Shown one piece after another: positions 7,840 through 19,617 of a stretch of 64,000 bases of DNA. How positions within the stretch are numbered: the first letter of the stretch is position 1; every line of letters begins with the position of its first letter. The stretch covers positions 43,971 to 107,970 of the forward strand of contig JAFIGT010000034.1 of NCBI GenBank assembly GCA_017849585.1. Direction: 5' to 3'. The position numbers and the translations under genes were made by a program. This stretch comes from Verrucomicrobium sp. (lineage in GTDB: Bacteria > Verrucomicrobiota > Verrucomicrobiia > Methylacidiphilales > UBA1321). Under the pieces are notes generated by a model that worked only from the letters and a program-made list of their open reading frames with translations, was not told where the DNA came from and ran no database searches.

Positions 7840-9978
7840 ATGAGCAGTCCCACCAACACCGCCTTGAACTTCTCCGAATTCACCGCGCCCACGTATGATG
7901 AGTGGCGCAAGGAAGCGGAGATCACCCTCAAGGGAGCCCCGTTCGAAAAGAAACTGATCTCCAAGACTTACGAAGGCATCGACCTTCAGCCGATTTATCT
8001 GCGCGCCGATGGCGAGAAGATCGAACACGCCAAGTCGCTCCCCGGTTTCGCCCCGTTCGTGCGTGGCGGCAACGTTCTTGGCCAGCATCTCGATGGGTGG
8101 GAAATCTCGCAGGAATTCGCCTTCAGCACCCCGAAGGAATTCAATAGCGCCGTCCGCACCGATCTCGAGCGCGGCTTGACTGCCGTCAATATCGTCCTCG
8201 ACAAGGCCACCCGCAACGGTGACGACCCCGATTCCGCCAAGGTTGGCGAAGTGGGCAAGGGCGGTCTCTCCATCGCCACGCTGAAGGATCTGCAACGCGC
8301 GCTCGAAGGCATCGACCTCGCCCGCGTCCCGCTCTTCATCCGCACCGGTGCTTCCGCCATGCCGTTTGCCGCGCTGCTTTTCGCGCTGGCCAAGCAGGGC
8401 AAGAAGTCGCTCTCCGAACTGCGCGGTTGCATCGAGATGGACCCCGTCGGTGTCATCTCCCACGAGGGTTCACTCCCGCAGTCGTATGAGGAAGCTTATC
8501 GTGAAATGGCGATCCTCACCGCCTGGGCGGCCAAGAATGCGCCCAAGCTCCAGACCATTTGCGTTCACGCCCGCGCCTGGCATGAAGGCGGCGGCAATGC
8601 CGTGCAGGAACTCGCCTTCGCCATCGCGACCGGCGCTGAATATCTCCGCGAAATGACCAAGGCTGGTCTCGATGTCAACGTCGTCGCGCCCCGCATCCGT
8701 TTCGCCATCACGGTTGGCTCCCAGTTCTTCACCGAAATCGCCAAGCTCCGCGCCGCCCGCATTCTCTGGGCCGACGTGGTGAAGGCTTTCGGCGGCAACG
8801 AGGAATCGCAAAAGCTCACCCTGCACGTCCGCACCTCGCACCGCAACAAGACGATCTACGATCCGTATGTGAACATGCTTCGCACCACGGTCGAAGCGTT
8901 CGCCGCCGTACTCGGTGGCAGCGACAGCATCGCCGTCGCGCCGTTCGATGAAGTCATCCGCACTCCGGACGATTTCTCCCGCCGCATTGCGCGCAACACG
9001 CAGATCATCCTCCAGAAGGAATCGCACCTCGATCACGTCATCGATCCTGCCGGTGGTTCCTGGTACATCGAAACCTACACCGATCAACTCGCTCAGGCCG
9101 CCTGGAAGTTGTTCCAGGAGGTCGAAGCCAAGGGCGGCATCCGCGCCGCGCTGGAAACGGGATTCCCGCAACAGGCCGTCGCTGCCGTCGCCAAGGAACG
9201 CGTCAAGGCCGCCCAGACCCGCAAGGACACCATCCTCGGCACGAACATGTACCCGAACGCCAAGGAAAAGCCGCTCGAAGTACGCAAGCCCGATCTCGCG
9301 GCCATTCACAAGAAGCGTTCCGCCGAACTCGCCGAATTCCGCACCTCGTCGGAACAAAGCGATTTGACCTCGGTGCTCGACAAGCTCTCGCAGCTTCTCG
9401 ATTCCGCTCCCGAGCGCGTGCTCGATGCAGCCATCGCGGCCATCATCTCTGGTGCTACGCTGGGTGAAATCACCCGCACGATCCGCTCGCGCGATGTGTC
9501 CCGCCCGAAGATCACGCCGGTCTGCATTTTCCGCACGGCCGAAAGCTACGAACAGCTCCGTGCTTCCGTCGAAGCCCAAGCTGCCGCAGGCACTCGTCCG
9601 AAGATCTTCCTCGCTGTCATGGGACCGCTCAAGCAGTTCAAGGCCCGCGCCGATTTCAGCGCCGGGTTCTTCCAGGTGGGTGGATTCGAAGTGGTTTACC
9701 CGAAGAAGGGATTCGCCACACCCGAAGAAGCCGCCAAGGCTGCCGTCGAGTCCGGGGCGAAGGTCGCCGTCATCTGCTCGACTGATGATACCTATCCCGA
9801 ACTGGTGCCTGCTTTCGTCAAGGCGCTCAAGGCCGCCGACGCCAAGCAGGCTGCCATTGTGGCCGGTTACCCGACCGAACACATCGAGGCGTTCAAGGCC
9901 GCCGGGGTGGATGAATTCATTCACATCCGCGCGAACTGCTACCAGATCCTCACCGACCTCTTGAAGAAGGTGTCCTAA
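7840..9978 (+). CDS. mutA: Methylmalonyl-CoA mutase small (non-catalytic) subunit
   Basis: This is a 712-residue homologue of the methylmalonyl-CoA mutase barrel plus a flavodoxin-like C-terminal domain. The N-terminal barrel keeps family segments such as [16 protein letters not shown] and [16 protein letters not shown]. The C-terminal domain (about residues 575-712) lacks the cobalamin-binding DxHxxG motif, which defines the non-catalytic subunit of heterodimeric mutases. It pairs with the large subunit 23 bases downstream. I choose the ATG at 7840 because homologous sequence starts there; an in-frame upstream ATG at 7807 would overlap the small frame ahead. Codon use is strongly C-biased and matches the cluster. 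Confidence 0.93.
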   Translation: MSSPTNTALNFSEFTAPTYDEWRKEAEITLKGAPFEKKLISKTYEGIDLQPIYLRADGEKIEHAKSLPGFAPFVRGGNVLGQHLDGWEISQEFAFSTPKEFNSAVRTDLERGLTAVNIVLDKATRNGDDPDSAKVGEVGKGGLSIATLKDLQRALEGIDLARVPLFIRTGASAMPFAALLFALAKQGKKSLSELRGCIEMDPVGVISHEGSLPQSYEEAYREMAILTAWAAKNAPKLQTICVHARAWHEGGGNAVQELAFAIATGAEYLREMTKAGLDVNVVAPRIRFAITVGSQFFTEIAKLRAARILWADVVKAFGGNEESQKLTLHVRTSHRNKTIYDPYVNMLRTTVEAFAAVLGGSDSIAVAPFDEVIRTPDDFSRRIARNTQIILQKESHLDHVIDPAGGSWYIETYTDQLAQAAWKLFQEVEAKGGIRAALETGFPQQAVAAVAKERVKAAQTRKDTILGTNMYPNAKEKPLEVRKPDLAAIHKKRSAELAEFRTSSEQSDLTSVLDKLSQLLDSAPERVLDAAIAAIISGATLGEITRTIRSRDVSRPKITPVCIFRTAESYEQLRASVEAQAAAGTRPKIFLAVMGPLKQFKARADFSAGFFQVGGFEVVYPKKGFATPEEAAKAAVESGAKVAVICSTDDTYPELVPAFVKALKAADAKQAAIVAGYPTEHIEAFKAAGVDEFIHIRANCYQILTDLLKKVS

Positions 9979-10001
9979 CCGATCCGCGAAAGGCAAATCA
10001 T

Positions 10002-12179
<2,178 letters not shown>

Positions 12180-12204
12180 AGACAAGCCGCGAAGAATAAA
12201 GATC

Positions 12205-12309
12205 GTCCGCAGATTACGCAGATTCACGCAGATGTAGGGGGCGGTGGTGAAAACCATCGCCGATAAAAAACCTCAAAAAAATCTGTGTAAATCGGCGAAA
12301 TCTGCGGAC
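12205..12309. repeat. Imperfect inverted-repeat element (MITE/REP-like) between mutB and meaB
   Basis: Two 29-base arms (12205-12233 and 12281-12309) are reverse complements at 25 of 29 positions. Each arm holds repeated units of the type CGCAGATT. The interior carries its own hairpin (12239-12260, GGCGGTGGT / ACCATCGCC around GAAA). The whole could fold as a cruciform or RNA hairpin and might weaken read-through from mutB into meaB. Short CGCAGATT-type intergenic repeats look like dispersed genome repeats, but copy number cannot be checked here. Confidence 0.7.
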
Positions 12310-12326
12310 AATCTGTTTTTAGAGCC

Positions 12327-13520
12327 ATGTCCAACACGCCACCAGACCCCTCACGCCCGGATTGGGTGCCCGACAATGCCGGGGCCGATTTCGCGACCCG
12401 CGTCATGAAGGGCGTCGACGGCGGTCACGACGGCATGGGTACGCGCTTGGGCGACATGACGAAAGTTCCGAACCCTGCGAATCAAGACATCGCGTTGACG
12501 CCACCCCCTGAAGTCACTCCGCAACCGTTCCGCCGTCGCCGTTTGAGCGTCGAGGAATATGTGCAGGGCATTCTCGCGGGAGACCGCACCATTCTCGCCC
12601 GCGCCATTACGGTCGTGGAAAGCAATGCTGCTGCGGACTCCGATCTCTCGCAGGAAATCCTGCGCCAGATTCTGCCCCACACCGGCAAGAGCATGCGCGT
12701 CGGCATCACCGGCGTGCCTGGCGTCGGCAAGAGCACTTTTATTGAATCCTTCGGCTGCTACCTCTGCGAGCAGGGCCATCGCGTTGCTGTCCTCGCCGTC
12801 GATCCCAGTAGTTCCCTCACGCGCGGCAGTATTCTCGGCGACAAAACGCGCATGGAGAAATTGAGCCGCGAAGCGAATGCCTTTATTCGTCCATCGCCCT
12901 CGGGTGGCACACTCGGCGGCGTCACCCGCAAGAGCCGCGAAACGATGCTCGTCTGCGAAGCGGCGGGCTTCGACGTGCTCCTCATCGAAACCGTCGGCGT
13001 CGGCCAGAGCGAAACCACTGTGCGCTCGATGGTCGATTTCTTTTTGCTCCTCCTCATCACTGGGGCGGGCGACGAATTGCAGGGCATCAAGAAAGGCATC
13101 ATCGAACTCGCCGATACCTTGCTCGTCACGAAAGCGGACGGGGACAACGAACTCCGCGCGCAAACTTTTTGCGGCGACATGGAGCGTGTCATTCATCATC
13201 TCGCGTCTCCCACGCACGGGTGGAAACCTCGTGCCATCCGCTGCTCTGCGCTCACCGGCGCGGGCATTCCCGAAGCGTGGACGATTATCGAAACCTTCAA
13301 GGCGCTCACGAGTGCGCACGGTTCCTTTGAGCAACGTCGCCGCGAACAAACCCTCGAATGGGTCCACGCCATGGCTCACGACGCCCTGCTTGCCGCGTTC
13401 CATCAACACCCCGCCGTGAAGACGCTCCTGCCCGAAATCGAGAAGCAAGTCCTCGACGGTCAGATCCCCGCTGCAAGCGCCGCGCAAAGTTTGCTGGCGA
13501 AGTTCACCTATCCTTTGTGA
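12327..13520 (+). CDS. meaB: Methylmalonyl-CoA mutase-associated GTPase MeaB
   Basis: This G3E-family P-loop GTPase loads and protects adenosylcobalamin on methylmalonyl-CoA mutase. In 397 residues, the Walker A GVPGVGKST is at about 129-137, followed by AVLAVDPSSSLTRGSILGDKTRM (switch region), LIETVGVGQSE (Walker B/switch III area) and LLVTKADGDN (NKxD-like guanine-specificity motif). The conserved fold begins near residue 71 (RRLSVEEYVQGI). The first 70 residues are a poorly conserved, proline- and glycine-rich extension, so a later start is possible but I see no better one. Its position right after mutAB supports the role. Confidence 0.95.
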   Translation: MSNTPPDPSRPDWVPDNAGADFATRVMKGVDGGHDGMGTRLGDMTKVPNPANQDIALTPPPEVTPQPFRRRRLSVEEYVQGILAGDRTILARAITVVESNAAADSDLSQEILRQILPHTGKSMRVGITGVPGVGKSTFIESFGCYLCEQGHRVAVLAVDPSSSLTRGSILGDKTRMEKLSREANAFIRPSPSGGTLGGVTRKSRETMLVCEAAGFDVLLIETVGVGQSETTVRSMVDFFLLLLITGAGDELQGIKKGIIELADTLLVTKADGDNELRAQTFCGDMERVIHHLASPTHGWKPRAIRCSALTGAGIPEAWTIIETFKALTSAHGSFEQRRREQTLEWVHAMAHDALLAAFHQHPAVKTLLPEIEKQVLDGQIPAASAAQSLLAKFTYPL

Positions 13521-13539
13521 TCGTTGATGAGGAGGTAAG

Positions 13540-13926
13540 ATGAAAAAGTGGCAGATTGCTTTCACGTGTGGCAGTCCGTTTCTGCTTGCTGGTTGTCTTT
13601 TGGAGCACTGGATCGGCCAGACGTTTTCCACGGTTTTGATATTGATCGCAGGCGTGCTAATGTGGTGGGGTATCCAACTCCAAAAGAGAGACAAACAGAA
13701 TGGTTCGCTTACCGAGCCAATATCCCGCGAAAAACGCGTTTCCCACATCGGCTGGGTGATATTTGCTGGAGGTGTCAGTTGTGTAATTGGTTTCTTCATG
13801 CTGCGTTTACATCACCCGCAATTTGGCGTAGCGACCCACCTGCTCATTTGCTCGTTCTCCTTTTTGCTTATTCTCGGAATTGCCTATTGGCGGTTGCGCC
13901 AAATTCGGGCAAATCGCTCGGAATGA
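13540..13926 (+). CDS. Small multi-spanning membrane protein of unknown function
   Basis: This encodes 128 residues with about four hydrophobic helices (roughly 5-25, 30-48, 70-90 and 98-118) and a basic C-terminus (RLRQIRANRSE). A GAGGAGGT ribosome-binding site sits six bases before the ATG. I do not recognise a family. It follows meaB by 19 bases but base composition is more AT-rich than the cluster, so it may be an accessory insertion in the module. A second frame overlapping it is probably spurious because it lacks membrane character and a ribosome-binding site. Confidence 0.65.
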   Translation: MKKWQIAFTCGSPFLLAGCLLEHWIGQTFSTVLILIAGVLMWWGIQLQKRDKQNGSLTEPISREKRVSHIGWVIFAGGVSCVIGFFMLRLHHPQFGVATHLLICSFSFLLILGIAYWRLRQIRANRSE

Positions 13927-13999
13927 GCCTCAGCAGGTTTACTGTGTCGGGCCAACTTTGACTTGAGGCAGCAAAGCGTTCCATGCAGGCTCCCTCGCA

Positions 14000-15574
14000 A
14001 TGAGCGAGCGGTGTGTGAACCAATCGGGAGAGGAGAGGCAACGAGGGCATTGGGGGGCAAGAATCGTCCTTATCGTCGGCTTTCTCGGCTGCGCCGTCTG
14101 TCTTTTCTATGGCTGGAACCGGACTTTGCTCGACCTGCATGGGTTTCGGCAGGCGCAGACGGCGATTAGCGCCTACTATTTCATTCACGAGGGATTTACT
14201 CTCGACTATCAAACGCCGGTTCTGGGCAAACCTTGGGCGATTCCTTTTGAATTTCCGCTGTATCAAGCTCTCGTGGCGCTGCTAGTCAAGGCCACGGGAT
14301 GGCCACTCGATCAGACCGGGCGTGGGGTCAGTCTTTTCTTTTGGGTGGCGACGGCGGCACCTCTTTATGGACTGCTGAGATTGTGGAAGGTCGAACGCTG
14401 GTGGTGCGGAGCTATCCTGCTCCTCGTGTGGAGTACGCCCACTTATTTGTTTTGGTCGCGCACGTTTATGATCGAATCCACGGCGCTGTTTTTTTCGCTG
14501 GCGTATCTTTACGCTACCATACGCGCCGTGCGGCAGCGTTCCATGCTTTGGTTCATACTAGCGCTGATGTGTGGGGTGTTGGCCGGATTGCAAAAGGCGA
14601 CCACGTTTCTGATTGTTCTGGTTCCACTCCTTGGTTTCTCTGCTGGTGAAATCTGGCGGTGCTACCAGTCTCGCGCCGCGTGGAAAGGAAAGGCTCTGGC
14701 GGTGGTCACCCTGATGCTGCTTCCGCTGGGGGCGACGGTATTGTGGACGCGGCATACCGATGCGCTGAAAGCGCGCAATCCCCTAGGGAAGGATATTCTG
14801 ATATCGTCGTCGTCCTATCAGCGCTACTGGATTTACGGCAATTTGTCGCAACGGCTCCATCCCAAGACCTGGGTGCATTTGCTCCACCGCGAGTATGGTT
14901 ACGGAGTCGGCCGTCGCTCCATCGTTTTGTCGCTGGCCGTGATGGTGACATTGCTCTGGGCGATGTACCGGGCACCGCAGTGGCGCGCGACCTTGTCAGT
15001 TCTCGGGGCTGCCTATGTGGCGGGACCGCTGGCATTCACCAATCTGTTTCACATGCACGATTATTACTCTTACGAGAATCAGCTTTACCTCGTGCTCGCC
15101 TTTGCCCTGGCCCTGTACGCCTGCCGGGAGTCTCTCCCCGCGCGCTGGAGGCGCATCCTGCCCTGTGCGGTGATCTTGTTGTGGACGGGAGCTGGTTTTG
15201 CCGCGTATCGGTACGATTATGTGTACTCCATCCGCTGCGCGCCGGAACCTACAGCGCTGCTTCGCGAATTGGAACCGCTGACGCAGGCCGGTCGTCCCCA
15301 GGATGTATTGCTCATCTACGGGCAATACTGGGATTCCACCGTACCCTATTACAGTCGCCGCAAGGCCGTCATGCATTATGGTGCTGGGCTCCTTAAGCCG
15401 GAAGCATTTCGCGCTGCTTTGGACGCCCTGACTCCGAATGAGAAAATTGCCGCCATGGTGGTGAGTGGCGATCTGGCAGCCGATTCCGCTTTCGTTGCCG
15501 AACGGATTCAGACATTCGATTTGCACTCCACCCCGATTCGCACCCGATGGGGCGACTTCTATCTGAAAAAATAG
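14000..15574 (+). CDS. GT-C membrane glycosyltransferase (GT39/ArnT-like)
   Basis: This 524-residue protein has about ten to twelve transmembrane helices. The first periplasmic loop has the GT-C hallmark acidic site in NRTLLDLHGFRQAQTAISAYY, and PFEFPLYQALVALL follows. Proteins of this kind move sugars from polyprenyl-phosphate carriers onto lipids, proteins or cell-surface glycans at the outer face of the inner membrane. The acceptor is unknown. The soluble C-terminal part (about 400-524) is typical of the ArnT-like layout. It is not functionally linked to the propionate genes around it; with the preceding small membrane gene it may be an insertion. Confidence 0.75.
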   Translation: MSERCVNQSGEERQRGHWGARIVLIVGFLGCAVCLFYGWNRTLLDLHGFRQAQTAISAYYFIHEGFTLDYQTPVLGKPWAIPFEFPLYQALVALLVKATGWPLDQTGRGVSLFFWVATAAPLYGLLRLWKVERWWCGAILLLVWSTPTYLFWSRTFMIESTALFFSLAYLYATIRAVRQRSMLWFILALMCGVLAGLQKATTFLIVLVPLLGFSAGEIWRCYQSRAAWKGKALAVVTLMLLPLGATVLWTRHTDALKARNPLGKDILISSSSYQRYWIYGNLSQRLHPKTWVHLLHREYGYGVGRRSIVLSLAVMVTLLWAMYRAPQWRATLSVLGAAYVAGPLAFTNLFHMHDYYSYENQLYLVLAFALALYACRESLPARWRRILPCAVILLWTGAGFAAYRYDYVYSIRCAPEPTALLRELEPLTQAGRPQDVLLIYGQYWDSTVPYYSRRKAVMHYGAGLLKPEAFRAALDALTPNEKIAAMVVSGDLAADSAFVAERIQTFDLHSTPIRTRWGDFYLKK

Positions 15575-15800
15575 CCCCTCCCGCCCTTCCAATGCAGGCG
15601 GAAGAGATTTCCATGGGGATGGAAGTTATTGATGGAAAATAAGTAAGAAAGAAGGGGGCGGCGTAAAATTTTTCGCAAGAGACGGCACATTTTTATTGCA
15701 ATAGGATAACTAATATACATACTTTTACCCGATAAGATTAATTAATGAATCTTCCCCGCTAACGCGAGGATAGGCCAACTACGAAGAAAGTGAGACGCCC

Positions 15801-16241
15801 ATGAGCATCAAGAAAATCGACCACCTCGGCATTGCCGTTCGTTCCCTCGACGAATCCATCAAATATTACGAGACCGTCCTCGGTCTCAAGTGCGAGCACC
15901 GCGAGGAAGTGCCCTCTCAAAAAGTGCGCACTGCCTTCTTTGCCGTGGGCGAAGTGCATGTCGAACTGCTCGAGCCGACGGCGGAAGACAGCCCCATTGC
16001 GAAGTTTCTCGCGAAGAATGGCGAAGGCATCCATCACGTGGCCTTTGGCAGCGACGACGTTGTGGGCCAGCTCGCCCAGGCCAAGGCGGCCGGTGCGCAG
16101 CTCATTCACGAAACGCCGATTGACGGCGCGGGCAACAAGCTCGTGGCGTTCCTGCACCCGAAGTCGACTCACGGTGTGCTGACCGAATTTTGCCAGCCCA
16201 AGGGCGGATGCTCCTGCGGCGGCGACCATCATCACCACTAA
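15801..16241 (+). CDS. mce: Methylmalonyl-CoA epimerase
   Basis: This vicinal-oxygen-chelate enzyme interconverts (S)- and (R)-methylmalonyl-CoA, linking the carboxylase/transcarboxylase to the mutase. The 146 residues have two betaalphabetabetabeta modules: IDHLGIAVRSLDESIKYYE at the N-terminus with the first metal His, and GEGIHHVAFGSDD with the second. An unusual tail, CSCGGDHHHH, ends the protein; it is rich in Cys and His and could bind an extra metal ion or be involved in metal storage. The upstream 226 bases are AT-rich with no other gene and probably hold the promoter of this operon. Confidence 0.93.
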   Translation: MSIKKIDHLGIAVRSLDESIKYYETVLGLKCEHREEVPSQKVRTAFFAVGEVHVELLEPTAEDSPIAKFLAKNGEGIHHVAFGSDDVVGQLAQAKAAGAQLIHETPIDGAGNKLVAFLHPKSTHGVLTEFCQPKGGCSCGGDHHHH

Positions 16242-16290
16242 ACCCTGATTTTAAACCCGAAACCAACGAAGGTATTCAAAGGAACAGCCC

Positions 16291-17844
16291 ATGCCTATTT
16301 CCGCTGCAGTAGTTGACAAGCTCAGAAAGAAACGCGACGTCGCCATCAATGGCGGCGGCAAAGACAAGCTCGAAGAGCGCCGCAAGAAGGGCCTCATGAC
16401 GGCCCGTGATCGTTTGGACAATCTCTACGACGCGAATACCTTCCAGGAGCGCGGTCTGTACGCCGAACACAACTGCACGAACTTCGGCATGATGGGCAAG
16501 AGCCTGCCGGCGGACGGCGTCGTCACCGGCACCGGTTACGTTGCGGGCGTTCCCGTGGCGGCCTTCAGCCAGGACTTCACGGTCGCGGGCGGTTCGCTGG
16601 GCAACATCCACGCGAAGAAGATCGTCAACCTGATGGACTACGCGCTCAAGGCGGGTCTGCCGATCGTCGGCTTCATGGATTCGGGTGGGGCGCGCATTCA
16701 GGAAGGCGTGGAATCGCTTTCCGGATACGGACAGGTGTTCTTCCACAACGTGCTCGCCTCCGGCGTGGTCCCGCAGATCGCGGTCATCGCTGGTCCTTGC
16801 GCGGGCGGCGCGGCGTACTCGCCGGCGTTGACTGACTTCCAGATCATGATCAAGAAGCAGGCCAACATGTTCATCTGCGGCCCGGACGTCATCAAGGCGG
16901 CCACCGGTCAGACTTGCACGATGGAAGAAGTCGGTAGCGCGGCGGCTCACGCCACCATCTCCGGCAACATCCACTTCGTCGCCGAGAACGACACGCATGC
17001 GATTCAGATCGTCAAGCAGTTGCTCTCCTACCTGCCGTCCAACAATCTGGTCGATCCGCCCCACAAGCTGCCCCCGACCCTGTCGCTGACCAAGCACAAG
17101 AGCATGGAAGCGCTCGTGCCGGAAGATCCGAAGGCTCCGCTCGACATGGCGGCGGTGATCGGAAAGCTTTTTGATGCGAATACCTTCCTCGAAGTGCAGC
17201 GCGACTTTGCGAAGAACATCATCGTTGGCTTTGCCCGCTTGAAGGGCATGGTGGTGGCCATCATCGCCAACCAGCCGATGGTCAAGGCTGGCACGCTCGA
17301 TATCGACGCCTCCGACAAGGCGGCCCGGTTCATCCGTTTCGCCAACTGCTTCAACATCCCGATCATCACGCTGGTCGACGTCCCCGGCTTCCTGCCCGGT
17401 CTGGCCCAGGAGCGCGGCGGCATCATCCGTCACGGCGCGAAGATGCTCTTCGCGTACTCCGCGGCGACCGTGCCGAAGATCACCATGATCCTGCGCAAAG
17501 CCTACGGCGGTGCGTACCTCGCCATGTGCTCGAAGGATCTGGGAGCCGATTACGTTCTTGCGTGGCCCACGGCGGAAATCGCCGTCATGGGTGCCGAGGG
17601 CGCCGTCAAGGTTCTCTATCGCAAGGAAATTGCCGCCGCCGCCGACCCGAAGGCCAAGGAAGCCGAACTCATCGCGGATTATCGCGACAAGTTCGCCTCG
17701 CCCTACCAGGCCGCCAGCAAGGCGATGATCGACGACATCATCGAGCCCGCCGACACCCGCGCGGCCCTCGCCATGACGTTGCGCAATCTCCTCTCCAAGC
17801 GTGAAACCCGCCCGCCGAAAAAGCACGGCAACATCCCGCTCTAA
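16291..17844 (+). CDS. Acyl-CoA carboxylase/transcarboxylase 12S-type beta subunit
   Basis: This 517-residue carboxyltransferase has two crotonase-fold halves. The N-half shows FSQDFTVAGGSLG and GLPIVGFMDSGGARIQEG with oxyanion-hole glycines. The C-half shows NIPIITLVDVPGFLPG and LRKAYGGAYLAM. It transfers CO2 between biotin and propionyl-CoA/methylmalonyl-CoA. The family includes PccB, MmdA and transcarboxylase 12S, which cannot be separated by sequence reading alone. The neighbouring OadG-like and biotin-carrier genes plus the 5S-type gene make a transcarboxylase or Na+-linked methylmalonyl-CoA decarboxylase assembly likely. It follows mce with a 49-base gap, within one operon. Confidence 0.94.
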   Translation: MPISAAVVDKLRKKRDVAINGGGKDKLEERRKKGLMTARDRLDNLYDANTFQERGLYAEHNCTNFGMMGKSLPADGVVTGTGYVAGVPVAAFSQDFTVAGGSLGNIHAKKIVNLMDYALKAGLPIVGFMDSGGARIQEGVESLSGYGQVFFHNVLASGVVPQIAVIAGPCAGGAAYSPALTDFQIMIKKQANMFICGPDVIKAATGQTCTMEEVGSAAAHATISGNIHFVAENDTHAIQIVKQLLSYLPSNNLVDPPHKLPPTLSLTKHKSMEALVPEDPKAPLDMAAVIGKLFDANTFLEVQRDFAKNIIVGFARLKGMVVAIIANQPMVKAGTLDIDASDKAARFIRFANCFNIPIITLVDVPGFLPGLAQERGGIIRHGAKMLFAYSAATVPKITMILRKAYGGAYLAMCSKDLGADYVLAWPTAEIAVMGAEGAVKVLYRKEIAAAADPKAKEAELIADYRDKFASPYQAASKAMIDDIIEPADTRAALAMTLRNLLSKRETRPPKKHGNIPL

Positions 17845-17855
17845 CCGAGAACACC

Positions 17856-18302
17856 ATGGAAATCGTACTCTCCATCATAGCCCTCGTCGTGGGCGCGATT
17901 GCGATAGCGCAAGTCGCCTCACTGCGCCGGGAAAACCGCGAGGTACTGGAGGAACTCAAGGCGTTGCGCACAGCGGTGGACGCCTTTGAGGCGCCCGCCC
18001 GGGGCGAATCCGCCGAGACCGTCGTCAACCTGCAAAGCAATGGCAACAGCGGCGTCGCCGCTTCGTCCGCGCCCGCTCCGGCGGCTGCGACCGAGGTGAA
18101 GACCCCTGCTGGCAGTGCGGAAATTCCCGCCCACATCCTCGCCGTCATCGCGGCGAGCGTGGCCGGAACCCTCCGTGGCCAGTACCGCATCCTCGCCATT
18201 CAAGCGGCCAACGCGGCCCAGCAAGTAGCCGTGTCCGTGCCAGTCGTTGATTGGTCCCTTGAAGGCCGCCGCGAGATTTACTCCTCGCACAAGTTGAGAT
18301 AA
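17856..18302 (+). CDS. OadG/MmdD-like small membrane subunit of a biotin-dependent carboxylase
   Basis: This encodes 148 residues with an N-terminal transmembrane helix (about 1-20), a short coiled segment, an Ala/Pro-rich linker (about 60-95) and a C-terminal block ending VDWSLEGRREIYSSHKLR. The C-terminal pattern of hydrophobic helix, RILAI, then W..EGRR..SSH..R is typical of small subunits accompanying decarboxylase alpha subunits, which tether the complex to the membrane. It lies 11 bases after the 12S-type gene and 40 before the biotin carrier. The Na+-pumping beta subunit (OadB/MmdB) is not in this window, so membrane coupling is an inference. Confidence 0.65.
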   Translation: MEIVLSIIALVVGAIAIAQVASLRRENREVLEELKALRTAVDAFEAPARGESAETVVNLQSNGNSGVAASSAPAPAAATEVKTPAGSAEIPAHILAVIAASVAGTLRGQYRILAIQAANAAQQVAVSVPVVDWSLEGRREIYSSHKLR

Positions 18303-18342
18303 GACTCCCCAGAATATAGAAACCATTTTACTCCCTGAACAC

Positions 18343-18765
18343 ATGAAAAAACTACGGGTAACAGTTGAAGGCAAAGCTTACGAAGTGACGGTTGAAATCC
18401 TCGACCAGGGCCCCGAAGGCGCGCCCTTCAACCCCCAGGGCGTTGCCAGTGCCCCCGCTCCGGCCGCTCCGATCGTTTCCGCCCCCATTGCCTCGGCCTC
18501 CGTCAGCGCGCCGGTCTCGGCTGCTCCGGCCGCCGCCGCCGCTCCGGCCGGTCCCGGCTCGGTTGTCAGCCAGCTTGCGGGCAAGATCGTCGCGATCAAT
18601 GTCAAGGAAGGCGACGCCGTCAAGGAAGGCGACGTGCTCCTCTCCGTCGAAGCCATGAAGATGAACACCTACATCAACGCGCCGCGCGCCGGCAAGGTGA
18701 AGAAGGTCAACGTCGCCATGGGTGATGCCGTCAACGAAGGTCAATCCCTCATCGAACTCGAATAA
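18343..18765 (+). CDS. Biotin carboxyl carrier protein (transcarboxylase 1.3S-type)
   Basis: In 140 residues there is an N-terminal beta segment (LRVTVEGKAYEVTVEILD), an Ala/Pro/Ser-rich flexible linker (about 30-72), and a biotinyl domain with the modification site EAMKMN, where Lys106 would carry biotin. It shuttles carboxyl groups between the 5S- and 12S-type subunits. The N-terminal segment resembles the end of the 5S-type protein at 7663, suggesting both derive from one fused ancestor. The biotin ligase follows 84 bases downstream. Confidence 0.95.
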   Translation: MKKLRVTVEGKAYEVTVEILDQGPEGAPFNPQGVASAPAPAAPIVSAPIASASVSAPVSAAPAAAAAPAGPGSVVSQLAGKIVAINVKEGDAVKEGDVLLSVEAMKMNTYINAPRAGKVKKVNVAMGDAVNEGQSLIELE

Positions 18766-18849
18766 ACGCAAACCTGGGGGTTGCACGGGGGCTGGATGGA
18801 CTGCGCTGCCAAAAGAGAAGCGTGAACGAAGAACAAAGCGTTTAAACGT

Positions 18850-19617
18850 ATGAGTTACCAAGTCATCCATCGCGGTCCCCAACCCATGATCCGGCCCACC
18901 GCCGAAGGGTGGGCCGTGCATTGCGTGGAGGAAGTGACCTCCACCAACGATCTCTGCCGCGCTCTCCCCGAGTGGAACGCGGTCCTCGCCATCCGCCAGA
19001 CAGCCGGTCGCGGTCGCACCGGCAAATCCTGGGTCTCCGACGCCGGTGGCCTCTGGATGTCCATGGTCATCCCCGCCGACGGCCCCCGCTCCCGCTGGGA
19101 ACCGCTCCCGCTCGTCATGGGCTGGACACTCCTCGGCGTCCTGCGCCAACTCGGCGTGAAGGATCTGCGCTTGCGCTGGCCGAACGACGTCATGGTGGGC
19201 GACCGCAAACTCGCCGGACTCCTGGTTGAGCGCTACAACGAAGCCACCGCCGTCATCGGCCTCGGCATCAACATCACCAATCATCCCGAGCACACCTCGC
19301 CCGAACTCCTCGGCCAGTCGACCCGCCTGAAGGACCTCCTCCCGCACGTCCCCAAGCCCGAATCGCTCGCCGATGCCATCCTCGTCGCCACCCGGCGTAT
19401 GCAGGAAAAAATGGTCGCGCAGGGATTCACCGCTTTCGTCGACGAAATCAACGCCGCCTGGGGCCAACCCCGGCAAGTGGCCTGTGAATTGAAAGATCAC
19501 ACCCGCCAGGGCACCTTCTGCGGCATCGACCAGGATGGCAACCTCCTCATGCAGGACGAGAGCGGCTCCACCTCCGCCCTCAGCGCCATCGAGGTCCGCA
19601 TCATGAAAGAATTATGA
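18850..19617 (+). CDS. birA: Biotin--[acetyl-CoA-carboxylase] ligase (group I, no DNA-binding domain)
   Basis: This attaches biotin to the carrier Lys via biotinyl-AMP. In 255 residues, the ATP/biotin motif RQTAGRGRTGKSWVS is near 50-65, LRWPNDVMVGDRKLAGLLVE follows near 118, and GLGINI binds the intermediate. There is no N-terminal HTH, so unlike E. coli BirA it cannot repress transcription. The C-terminal SH3-like cap is present. The gene overlaps the next by four bases (ATGA), indicating translational coupling. Position next to its substrate gene suggests dedicated modification. Confidence 0.93.
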   Translation: MSYQVIHRGPQPMIRPTAEGWAVHCVEEVTSTNDLCRALPEWNAVLAIRQTAGRGRTGKSWVSDAGGLWMSMVIPADGPRSRWEPLPLVMGWTLLGVLRQLGVKDLRLRWPNDVMVGDRKLAGLLVERYNEATAVIGLGINITNHPEHTSPELLGQSTRLKDLLPHVPKPESLADAILVATRRMQEKMVAQGFTAFVDEINAAWGQPRQVACELKDHTRQGTFCGIDQDGNLLMQDESGSTSALSAIEVRIMKEL

